Assembly: GCA_905250025.1 (NCBI GenBank) | Contig: CAJNOJ010000058.1 | Span: 186,001 to 250,000, forward strand | Direction: 5' to 3' | Source: Adineta ricciae | Taxonomy: Eukaryota > Rotifera > Eurotatoria > Adinetida > Adinetidae | Length of the DNA: 64,000 nt | Shown: piece after piece, positions 47,704 to 62,313 of the stretch | Layout of the letters: each line of letters opens with the position of its first letter | How positions within the stretch are numbered: position 1 is the stretch's first letter | Program-made: the position numbers and the translations under genes | The notes under the pieces: generated by a model | Database searches by the model: none | What the model was told of the DNA's origin: nothing | What the model saw: the letters and a program-made list of their open reading frames with translations, nothing else

Positions 47704-48087
47704 ATGGCGCTCAATCAACCATGTGATATGCTATACAATCGTCAAAGTATGTTTATACGCCTATGTATATATTTATTTATACTTAAAATAAATCGTTGTT
47801 TTCTTGAAAGTATTTCAAAGACGAATTTGTTCTTATTTAGTCAAGCAGACAAAGGAAAGGGAAAAAATAGAATGAAAAATTGTAAAATTGAAGAAGAAGA
47901 CAATTTATCACAAAATAGAGTTTTGTTCATAAACAATAAAAGAAGAAAATGCGTGCAAACACAACGAGACATGTTGATCATCCTAAATTGAAAAAAAGCA
48001 CACATCGATAGATAGAAATGCTTGATTGTTTTTGTAAGTGAATGATGGTATCATGTTGTTGATTTTCCAGGTTACCTTTTTTTTTAT
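47704..48087. other. convergent 3' region, membrane protein / HERC4
   Basis: AT-rich, two AATAAA-like elements on the plus strand (about 47786 and 47934). No gene recognised. Confidence 0.45.
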
Positions 48088-52486
<4,399 letters not shown>

Positions 52487-53153
52487 GTCGATTAGAAACT
52501 ACGAAAGTGAACGTGAAAAACGACACGAATGACAGAACGAAAACAAAACAAAAAACGTTCTAGAAGAAAATCAAGTGCAACGCATTTTCAATGAGCAATG
52601 CATTAGTATATTTATTTTTCTTCTCCGTTTTTTTTGATCATCCAGCTGACATATCCAGAGAATCTGTCTCTCGTCTTCCACGGAAACCAACCAGTTAACA
52701 AATAGAAATTATTCTCTCGGGTGAAGAAAGATGTCGTAAGACGTTTAAGCAAAAGAGATTCTATCAAGCAGAAATGACAAGCAACATTTCACATGGTAAA
52801 ATGCACGTATCAAACACGCGTTAGACTTGCTAATTGATTATTTAACGTATTCGCCTGTAACTCAAGGTTTTTTTTAAATAGTCTTTATGAATGGAATTGA
52901 TGCTTGATCACATCGGTTTAGCAAGAAAATCAGACGGAAAACACTGTCTGTTCCTTTCTTTTTTCAGCATATAATAACGTGGAGAGATGGACGAAGATAA
53001 CCATTCACCTTTCATTCTCGTAAATATCATAGAATCATGATATCTAAACGTATCTTCTCCCTTGTTTAATTATGGCTAATCAAGCGTAGCAAGTAGCAGT
53101 GAATATTTTCTTTTCAAAATATTTCCTAATTAATATAATCAAGCAAAGTAAAT
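52487..53153. promoter_or_regulatory. divergent promoter region, HERC4 / Shark-type kinase
   Basis: 667 bp between two divergent start codons; must hold both promoters. No specific element recognised. Confidence 0.4.
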
Positions 53154-56100
53154 ATGATCGACGACTCTGCTTCGGATCTGACATGTACATCTGCGACAGA
53201 CTCGTCTGCTATAGGTTCACCAACATTTTCTCAGGCGAACAATGGACCAATTTCCAAAACGACTCCAGCTAAAGTCTCGGTTAAACTCACTCAAATCTCC
53301 TCGACCAACAGTGGTAATTCATTCGAATCAAACGCACGAGCGAAATACGTCCTGCGAGCATTAAACAAATATGAAGTGGCTAAGTTTCGTCAACGTATTG
53401 AAGAAGAATACAAAGAATTGGAGATAACTGAACAAAGATATTGTTATTACATCGAAGATTCAGAAATCAGCGCCTATGCGAAGGAACAGTTGAAGAAATC
53501 GTCGGATGGTACGTTGTTGATGTTCACATGAAGATAAGTTTTCTATAACGAATTATTTAGGAACATACTTCTTACGATTAGCGACGGATGCCGAACGGAA
53601 GTCGGGTGTGCGTTACGTTCTTTGTTTGGTTAGTCACAACGAAACCGTCGATGTACCGATTTGTTACGACGAAGATAGTCGAACATTTTATTTTCTCTCG
53701 AGTAAATCTTTGAACAACTGTCATATCGATATCGAACGATGAATTTTCTTTAGGCTTCGGACTCGGCTCTGAAGTGAAAATCGAATATAATGGAATCGAT
53801 GCTATGCTGTCCGATAAAAAGCTAAATCCTTTCATCGGTCTACCGTATCCATTCAAAATTTGTCTTCACCGGCCAGTCATGTTACATTCACATGGTTGTA
53901 TACCTTTACCTGACGAATTGCGCACATTAGATCGTGAAGATAATATTCTTCATGAGTTAGCTCGGCGCAACTTAGCGCACTACTTTCGAGAATTGATATT
54001 TTTAGCACATGATGAAAATCACTCCTTAAAAGGAAAAGCAATATATATCCTGAATAAAATCAACTCAAGAAATAAACAAGGCCTGACGCCATTAATCATT
54101 GCCATCCAAGGAAAAAAACACCAGTTTTTTGAGATACTGATTGACAGCTCCGTCGATGTTAATGTGGTCGATGGAGAAGGACGTTCACCGATACATCATG
54201 CATGTCAACAAGCAAATTATAAATTTTTAGATAGATTAATCGAAGCAGGTGCTAATCCGAATTATTTCAATCGAAAGTAAAGTTCAATTTTAATTGAAAA
54301 CTCTCCTGTGACTATTCTCTTCTATTTCTAGACAGACAACGGATGGAAAATATCTATCGAATCTATCTGCATTGCATTACTTAGCGTTCGTTGAGATGAT
54401 TTCTTGTATTTAGTTTTTCATTTTGTTTTTTTTAGAATGGCTAAAAATGCGTTGTCGGCAGATATTCAAAAGTGTGCCCGTCTTTTGTTACAAAAGGGAT
54501 GTTCATTGATGCCTTTAACAAAAGAAGGCAAATCGCCATTTGATATTGCTCAAATATATGATAATCTTGCATTTGATTGTGTCAAAGTTTTTGCTGATAA
54601 TTTGGAATTTCATACACTTCAACCTGTAGAAGTCTCGTCGCGACGAGAAGCGAAATCAATTTTAAGTGATTATACCGGCGTGAGTTATATCAGCAGGATC
54701 ATGGGAGCTTTCAAGCAGTATCATACTGTAGATCAAACGAAAAATAACGGATTGTTTCTATTCTATCGAAAGAGGAAGACCAGAGCTCAGCCTGATGAGG
54801 AATATGGCCTCTGTGTTTATTACAATCAAAATGTCATCGTTTATCCAATAACGGAGAGATATAGCGCAAGTATTCTGGATGTGTCTGAAGTTCCGTATGA
54901 AAGTGTGTATCGTTATTCACTGAAAACTGATACGACGATGGATGATCACAATCAAGTCACAGTATTTTCATCGTATGAAGAATTGATCTATTGCCACTCG
55001 AATCATAAGGGAGTTTTAGCAACGAAATTAACGGACTTTATTCGAAAAGATTATGGTGAATGGAAACGCGGGACAGTAGCAGATTTATTACAAAAGTTCG
55101 ATCTTGGAAATCTGATTCCGTAAGTGAAATTTCTTTGTCTTGCTAGTCCTTACAGTTGTTTATTGTAGCGACCCTTTTCTTGCTGATCCGGATCCAATTT
55201 TCTCTGATGTTGACTTAATTGAAAGAATAACTTTATCTGATATTCATTCCGCAACAATCATCGATGAAAATTCTCGTCGATTAATCTGGGTCGCGACAGT
55301 TCAACGAGAAGATGACAGTTCATTTCCAATTATCATCAAAGATTACCTTCCAAAATACAACGTTGATATATATAAATCTTATCGATTGAAAGAATTCGAG
55401 AGCTCTCTCAAATACAATGATCCTCCTAGCGAAATCGAAGAGGAATATGAATACAGTACCCGTGTGCGGCACGACTATAAATACGAATCAAAATACTTAC
55501 TGACTAGTCTACAAAAGAACCCGTTTATTGTTCATGCCTTTCAATGCAATCAACGTGCCGAACGAGATCTACGAATCTTTATGGAATATCTACCTGAAGG
55601 AAATCTTTACTCCTATATCAAACAGTTGAATCCACAATCGATTGAGCTCCGGATCAATGCCTATCATTGGATTTATCAGTTGGCACAAGCCATGGCTTTT
55701 TTATCGAAATTTCAAATTGTCCATCGTGATTTAGCAGCGAGAAATGTTTTACTCAAAGACGAAAATCATATCAAACTAAGTGATTTTGGTTTATCGCGTG
55801 CGGAAAATGTAGAATTGAAAGGAAAAGAATGCATTATATCACCATGCTGGGCGGCGCCTGAATGCTTTGCGCGCGAACAGAGAGTTTCTACTACATCGGA
55901 TGTTTGGGCATTTGCGGTTGTGGTTTGGGAAATCTTCTCTTTTGGAGCCAAACCATATGCGACAGAAACCGACATCAATGATACGATGAAATCACAGCAA
56001 GTTACCATGATTTTAAAGCGATTTTTAATCGAACAAGGTCGACGTTTAACAAAGCCTGAATGCTGTTCAGTTGGTCTGCATGATTTGATGTCTCGCTGTT

Positions 56101-56333
56101 GGAATATTGATGCGACTAGACGACCACGTTTCGTGAAAATTGTTGATGAATTCAACCGGAATAGCATGATGATAGATCGACTAAAACCGTTTTCGAAAGA
56201 CGAACAACGAGCATTGCGCAACGCGAGCAAATATTATCGCGAAGCTTGGGAGTCGTTCGCAACGTCTCCTGAGGATGGTTACACAAACACAGCAGCAACT
56301 GCGAAAGACTTATCACCAAAAAGTGAACCTTGA
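53154..56333 (+). CDS. Shark-type tyrosine kinase (SH2 - ankyrin - SH2 - kinase)
   Basis: Non-receptor tyrosine kinase. Exons: 53154-53508, 53561-53701, 53754-54276, 54332-54385, 54436-55119, 55169-56333. After a Ser/Thr-rich leader comes SH2-1 (GTYFLRLATDAE, YVLCLVSHNE). Ankyrin repeats follow (NKQGLTPLIIAIQGKKHQFF, GEGRSPIHHACQQANYKFL, ALHYLAMAKNALSADIQKCA). SH2-2 is NNGLFLFYRKRKT, YGLCVYYNQNVIVYPIT. The kinase has IIIKDYL (beta-3 Lys), VHRDLAARNVLL, LSDFGLSRA and CWAAPECF, ending with a helical tail. This order defines the Shark/HTK16 family, absent from vertebrates. The glycine-rich loop is not recognisable (ITLSDIHSATIIDENSRR), while the catalytic residues are present. The activation loop has no tyrosine. 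Confidence 0.9.
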
Positions 56334-56468
56334 TGAGTTTAGCAGTTTCATTAAGCAACTGAACAACTTTTTTCATGTTTTGATGAATAAACGAGATGAG
56401 AAGTACAAAAAAAGAAGAAATGAACTTTTGTCACGAAATAACATAAAACACAAGAGAGTTGACCAAGT

Positions 56469-56754
56469 TCAACCAAGTCGTTCGAGTGCTTCAATCATGA
56501 GCACACTATTTCCTCGAGCGACAACCATGCCAATTGGACGTTTTTCACCAGTCTTTGTAGCTTCATAAGCTTCGTCGATGACTAAGTTCATAAACGGATC
56601 AAAACCTCGTAGGACACCGACCACTGTTCGATTTCCATTCAATTTCAATTGACATTGTTTGTCCATAAATTTCTTCAATTCAGGAGGATTTGCTTTACCT
56701 TAAAAAGAGATTCATTCGAAAGAATAAAGCCGTCAAAGGCTACTTACCACTCAT
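56469..56754 (-). CDS. SNRPG: small nuclear ribonucleoprotein G (SmG)
   Basis: Core Sm-ring protein of spliceosomal snRNPs. Two exons, 56748-56754 (only seven coding bases) and 56469-56698, split by a 49-bp intron; 78 residues, the normal length. The sequence opens [17 protein letters not shown] and has the Sm1 motif ([27 protein letters not shown] in two pieces) and Sm2 ([18 protein letters not shown]). It is convergent with the kinase gene (stop codons 135 bp apart) and divergent from PSMD13. Confidence 0.95.
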
Positions 56755-57228
56755 GTTTACGAATTAAAAGGATCCTCGGAGGTAAATTAGAGTAGTTACT
56801 ATCTAAAAAAAAGACAAAACGATTTGTTAGATGAATCTTACATTCAACTTGAAAGAAAAAAAAGAAGGAAGACACACATTTCACAATACCACCATTACGG
56901 ATCAAATCAGATGCAGGCGATAGAGGTCACTCGAATGCAAAACAGTCAGCTCAATTATGTTCGATGAAGGTAAAGTCGGTAGACTGCGAATATATGTAGA
57001 AAGCTTAGCCCAAGCAACTATGTCTCTAACTAATCAAGATGTAAGCTAACAAAAAGTCATTTTTAGAAAAAGCTATCGTTGATAATTTTTCGAGTAACTT
57101 TCGACATTGATCATGTGCGCCCTCTTTTTCCACACGAAGGCTACACGTATGAATTTTGTATACAATGGTACGAGAGATTCAAATCGTTTTTACCATAGTT
57201 GAACTCGAAAAAACGGAAAAGATTTGTC
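56755..57228. promoter_or_regulatory. divergent promoter region, SNRPG / PSMD13
   Basis: 474 bp between two divergent housekeeping genes. It is not clearly GC-rich and I recognise no element; some of it is 5' UTR. Confidence 0.4.
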
Positions 57229-58410
57229 ATGTCTTCTCGTGTTGAAAATTACCTCACCGAACGTAAAGCCATCGGTGGTCCATTAGCAAACGAATGGCTT
57301 GAACTTGACTCTCTTTATCAAAGTCGTCTTTGGCATGAATTAACCTTACGCGTCACAGCATTCGTTCACCGAGAAGAACTCCAACAAGGCGAACAATTGC
57401 GATCCTTTTATGAAAACTTCCTGTCAGATTTCGAACATCGTATCAATCAGTTAGCACTTGTTGAAATTATCATTCCTATTTCGCGTACTTTCAAACAAGT
57501 CGATGAAGCAATTCTGTTCATACAACAAATTCGCGAAAAAGTCAAAGCAAACTCACTTGCAGTTTTACTTTGTGATGTTACGATTGGCAAGGCATATTTG
57601 GTGACGAAAAATTTAAATGAAGCAAAGAAAATCATCGAAGATTTGACACCAAAATTCGATGAACTCGATCACCTAACAACAGTTCATTCGAGATTTTATG
57701 ATTTAGCGTCGAATTATTATCGCGTCATGGGAAATCATAGTGAATATTACCAAAATGCTCTTAAATATCTTGGTAAAACTATATTCGAAACTTCGATCTG
57801 ATCTTTTCATCTGATCTTTTCAGGTTGTGTGGATATTTCCGTAATGGTTTTAAAGGAAAAGGCTGAAAGAGCATTTAATCTTGGTCTAGCTGCATTATTA
57901 GCTGAAAATGTTTATAATTTCGGTGAAATTCTCCAACATCCCGTCCTTGACGCTCTGAAAAACACACGTGAACAATGGTTAATCGATCTTCTGCAAGCAT
58001 TCAACATCGGCGACGTTGAGAAATACGAAGCATTAAAACCTGTCTGGCAAATTCAACCTGATTTACGTATGGCAGAAGGTATTTTAAAACGCAAAATCAC
58101 CTTACTTTGTTTGATGGACATGATCTTTGTTGCTGGTGGTGTACGTGCACTAAGTTTCTCCGACGTTGCGGCACGAACGAAACTACCTGTTGAGCAAGTC
58201 GAATTATTAGCTATGAAAGCTTTATCATTAGGTTTAGTCCGAGGAAGTATCGACCAAGTCGATGAGAAGTTGAATATGCACTGGGTGAAGCCACGTGTAC
58301 TAGATTTACGACAAGTTGGCACATTGAAGAAACGTCTGGACCAATGGACCAATGATGTGAAACAAATGTCGGCTTTGGTCGAACATCAAGCAGAAGATAT
58401 TCTCTCCTAA
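57229..58410 (+). CDS. PSMD13: 26S proteasome regulatory subunit PSMD13 (Rpn9)
   Basis: Lid subunit of the 19S regulatory particle, with helical repeats and a C-terminal PCI domain. Two exons, 57229-57772 and 57824-58410, with a 51-bp intron; 376 residues, the usual length. I start at the ATG giving MSSRVENYL. Recognisable stretches are ANEWLELDSLYQSRLWHELT, the helical repeats around DVTIGKAYLVTKNLNEAK and YYRVMGNHSEYYQNALKYLG, and the PCI winged-helix part (LCLMDMIFVAGGVRALSFSD, ARTKLPVEQVELLAMKALS, GLVRGSIDQVDEKLNMHWVK) with the conserved end PRVLDLRQV. The intron's 3' end is a 13-bp tandem duplication. Confidence 0.95.
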
Positions 58411-58857
58411 TAAGTTATTGTATTTATATCAACACTTTCTTCTTTTTTTTTAGTTTGAATTTATTAAAACGAGATGTTTAGAAAAATAAACAAGAAAAAT
58501 CGAGTTTTGAGCTCGGGGAACAACATGAATGTACTGGAAGATTGAAATCACAAGTGATCCTTTGTGTGCTTAGATGTAATCCTGGCAAATCGAATTATTC
58601 TAATCGCTTTAGGAAACAATAAGTGTTGGCTCCATGAATGAAACTAATCCTATTTGATAATTGGAGAAATGATTTCTTATTCACGTTGTACTTTCCATGA
58701 TATAGACATCATGAATGAGCAAACAAATTCTATTTCATATCTGAATATACATCGATTCGAATCGATTTACACTAGTCAGAGAAGAATAACAATTTCATTT
58801 TTCAACTGTTGACTAACTCCTACATTACCTTCGATGTTCCTTGAGTTCATTCTCAGT
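58411..58857. other. 3' flank of PSMD13, nothing further recognised
   Basis: AT-rich. AATAAA lies near 58485 and is a likely polyadenylation signal for PSMD13. Confidence 0.4.
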
Positions 58858-59009
58858 ATGTCATACACCGTCGGTAAGTAGATTGATTATAAACCATATG
58901 TTCACGTAATTAATAGTTGAGAATTTCAGAATTTATGCTAGGTATTAATTTGGGTAATTTAGTCAACTCTCGTATTAAAGCACATCGTCAAATCTTAAAG
59001 AAAGTCTAG
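58858..59009 (+). CDS. candidate micro-gene, 31 residues in two exons
   Basis: ATG at 58858 starts a 16-base exon (MSYTV plus one base). A GTAAGT donor and a 56-bp intron ending TTTCAG follow. Exon 2 (58930-59009) reads EFMLGINLGNLVNSRIKAHR and ends QILKKV then TAG. Donor, acceptor, intron length and phase all fit this genome, but the product is tiny and I recognise no family. It could also be a fragment of a larger decayed gene. Confidence 0.3.
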
Positions 59010-60544
59010 GGGAGAAAGATGTTCAGGTCTTTTTGCTCGAAATGTATTCTAATTTGAGATTTGTTTCAAATGAAACACTTCTGGATTGCGTTGTTAATTG
59101 AATTCTCATTGCCATTAAATAGCTTCCTTGAGTTATGGTGTGCTAATAAAGTCAGAACGGCCTGTATGAAATACGAGTCATTACAAAACATCCTAGACGA
59201 CGATTCCCAAGTCGTTGTCAAGAGACGTTCATAGGACATCGTTAAATTGTATTTTTTGATAAATGAAAAGTACCTGTTAACTGTAACAATTAGAAGAGAA
59301 AAAAAAGTAATTTCATGCATAAAATCACACTCTTGATAAATTGATTATCTCACTTGAACTAACAATAAAGGTATCTGATGTTCAAAATACTATTTACGAA
59401 CTGCGGAGAAATGTTTATCGAAACGATCGTTGAACTTTGTGACTTTTAACACATTCAAACATTGACATCAATTAGTTTCTCACATGTAAAAGCCGACCTT
59501 TCAGCAATGCATCAAGCCAAAACAACGAGACTTTTTAATAATCATTTGCCTACGCTGCCTTATGCATAATGCATTGACCTTTGCCGTCGCCGTCAATGTT
59601 CTCACTAGTAAGAATCGAGCCAGCGACATATGATATTAGAATGACGTCTGTCAGAAAACCGTGTCAAAAGCGAATTAAAAAGATTAATGACTTCGGAATC
59701 AAATGCAAACAAAGATGTTGGACTGGAAAGGAAAGACAACGGATCAGATGATCGATATATCTATTGACAAAATGATTGAGACATTAGTTCAATAAGTCAT
59801 CGTCAATATCCGTTCTCATGTGTCATACAATAGTTTGTACGTTTGGAGAAATTGAACTCGAACAAAGATTTCTTTTTTTAGTCGAATCGTAAGTATACTT
59901 ATGAGAAGTTTTTAAAAGGTAACAGAATAGAAGATTGTGAAATGTGAGAGAATACTAAGAAAAAGGAAAAGACGAAGAAAAAGATAATTACGGTCATTTT
60001 CTAACATGCTAAGTTTTTTTTTTTTATAGTTTTCTTTCAATATAATAGATATGTAAGAAAATAAATAATTACTCTCAAATAGGTAAAGTAAAATAAAGAA
60101 AATCTCTTTGTCAATGATTTATTGTTAGACTTCTCACATATTGCATGATATTTTTTTGCTTTATTATTTATATATATTAAACGACACTCAATCAAACTTT
60201 TCGACGTAAGAATAATATTTTCTTTTCTCGCATTAGTAGACTTCGTACAACGCACGTAGCTTGATGATCTTAGTGTTGAACATAGTAAGAAGAGAACGAA
60301 TCCGTGCGTGCAATTCTACCGGATCTATTAGTTGAAATCTAATTAATCAGAATATGGTTCTTTACAGGCAAATCTGCATGTAAGAGTGACATGAATTGGA
60401 TGAAATAAACGCGTAAATCAAACATCGATAAATTTATGTCTGATTATAGTAGAATAAATCATACTTTCAAGTAAGTTTGGGATTTCGAGTTTTCCTCTCT
60501 TTTTTTTTCTTCTTTTCAGGGAAGAGAAGAATATTTACATGAAT
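59010..60544. other. gene-poor AT-rich stretch
   Basis: No exon that I can support on either strand; several short homopolymer runs (for example T-run near 60017-60026). Confidence 0.5.
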
Positions 60545-60899
60545 TCATAAGTGTAATGAGAAGTGAAAAATAGGCTTTGTTTTGCGAATTGAATTAGTTG
60601 ATTTAGTCTTGTCAATCATTTTTTCAATGTTTCGATGTTCTTTGTCGATAATTTCATTATTTCGATACCATTGATTTGATTGTAAAAGACGCGATGTAGA
60701 ACAAAACGAGATATTATCATAGCGAACGATCTTTTTCTCGTTCTCATCATCAAATTGTGCGAGAGAGAAGAAGACAACGCACGACAATAGGAAAATAACG
60801 AGCAACTAGTAGAGAAAAAAAAACCGAAGAGATTGACTCGAATATATAGATTTCACATCATATTTCTTCGACAACATTCTCAATTGTATCAAATAACAT
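60545..60899 (-). CDS. candidate small secreted or membrane-anchored protein
   Basis: Exon 2 (60545-60805) follows a clear acceptor (T-run then CTACTAG) and encodes a hydrophobic start LLVIFLLSCVVFFSLAQ followed by a charged region (FDDENEKKIVRYDNISFC) with several dibasic sites (KK, RK). A 24-base first exon at 60876-60899 (MLFDTIEN) would supply the ATG in phase across a 70-bp intron. In total it would have 94 residues. The arrangement looks like a secretory precursor, possibly of a peptide, but no family is recognised and exon 1 is weakly supported. Confidence 0.35.
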
Positions 60900-61230
60900 G
60901 AAATTAACTACCCACCTACACGATGAACAAGAATAGCATATATAATAGTTTCTCATTAGGGTGATGTTTAGCGTAAACTAATTCTCATTCTAGTATGTAT
61001 TCAACTTTTGCTTGTAGAATTTCCTAGATGACTTTCATATGAATTAGTGTTGTTTGGCCTTCGCTGATTTAGAAAGATATATACATCTATAGAACGATCT
61101 TCGGAAATAAACTGATAATAAGCGACGATGTTAGCCCGCAAGCGATTCTCATCAATCATTTTCTTCTTCATATGTTACCACGAGAAGCACGTTGAATACA
61201 ACAATTTAAATAACAAAAACAACAGCAGTT

Positions 61231-61495
61231 TCAACATCTTCGCTTTGTGATATTATTCCAACGAATAATCAACAAAATTTTCTCGTTTCTTTCCTTTTCT
61301 TTTTCCTCTTCTTCGTTCAAATCGGAATCATCTGCGAACTAGTAAGATAATTACTCAAATGCAAATAAATATGATTATCTAGGATTACCAATTAACATAC
61401 TGAAGTATGAAACCTCTTGTATCTAATGAATGTAGAGGCACATCGGACAGTTTCATGTTTAGAGTCTCTATGACATTGATTTTCTTTGTTGAAAA
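61231..61495 (-). CDS. candidate two-exon fragment of a small gene
   Basis: Exons 61401-61495 and 61231-61338 join in phase across a 62-bp GT-AG intron (donor GTATGT, acceptor CTTACTAG). Reading: FNKENQCHRDSKHETVRC... then FADDSDLNEEEEKEKERNEK and a basic end (NNITKRRC, stop). No start exon was found, although a hydrophobic stretch lies just upstream in another frame. The segment ERNEKILLIIRWNNI resembles ENEKKIVRYDNI of the candidate at 60545-60899. Confidence 0.25.
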
Positions 61496-62313
61496 CTAAG
61501 AAGAATAGAAAGAACAAACAGACATAGTATCATTGACATCGATTCTATCTTTTGTTCTCGAGTGTTTTTCCCCTCCCTTGGAAAAATATTACCACATTAT
61601 CGTAAGTTAGTTGCGGCAATTATCATGTTTAAGAATCAGCAAAAACAATCTACACTCCAGAAATGTCAATCAGAAGCCGATGTACATCTACTCCTTTGAC
61701 ACCACTTATCCTTTCCGTACATAACGTCGAACGAAGACGTAGGAGAAAGAAGAAGAAGAAGAAGAAAACTAATGTCTTCTTATCTGAGATTTCCGATGCG
61801 ATGATTTTGAATTAACTTAGTTAAGTAAGTTCAGATTATCTCTCTGATTTCTCCGTTGGTTATCGAATGGACATGAATGATCCATTCGTTGTCTGCTAAA
61901 AGGCTTCTCATTGGTTCAATTCCAATTTCTTTATGTATCTGGATTTTATATTCTGCGAGAAAAAAGATAATTCCAAAGACACCTGCTTTATGCCCATCAA
62001 ATTAGTCCTTCTTTTCTTTTTTTCATTACTTTCAGTCACTTAGTATTTATAGTCTTTCTTACATATCTATCATTCATCCAACAAATGTCTCGTAACAGAA
62101 AGACGAAGAAGAAAAACACGAGAAAAAAAAGTTCCTGTAAGTTTTTTTTTTCTTCTTAACTGATTTAGTTATTAAGATAACACAGCATTTTTTCCGCATA
62201 TCTCTAGAGAAATATAACACATATGTTGTAATAATCAAACTAGCGCAGATCGAAAGGAACATTCTGATATTCTTGTTGTTGTTGTTGCTCCTGTTTTAGA
62301 TTAACAAAAGATC
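61496..62313. other. upstream region of GPCR gene, nothing recognised
   Basis: AT-rich with a GAAGAAGAAG run (61748-61765) and T-rich DNA. A likely acceptor (GTTTTAG at 62293-62299) lies 14 bp before the GPCR ATG, so its leader may be spliced. Confidence 0.4.

Noticed and set aside
53154..56333. JAK or ZAP70-type kinase
   Set aside because: Ankyrin repeats between two SH2 domains and no FERM or pseudokinase domain point to the Shark family.
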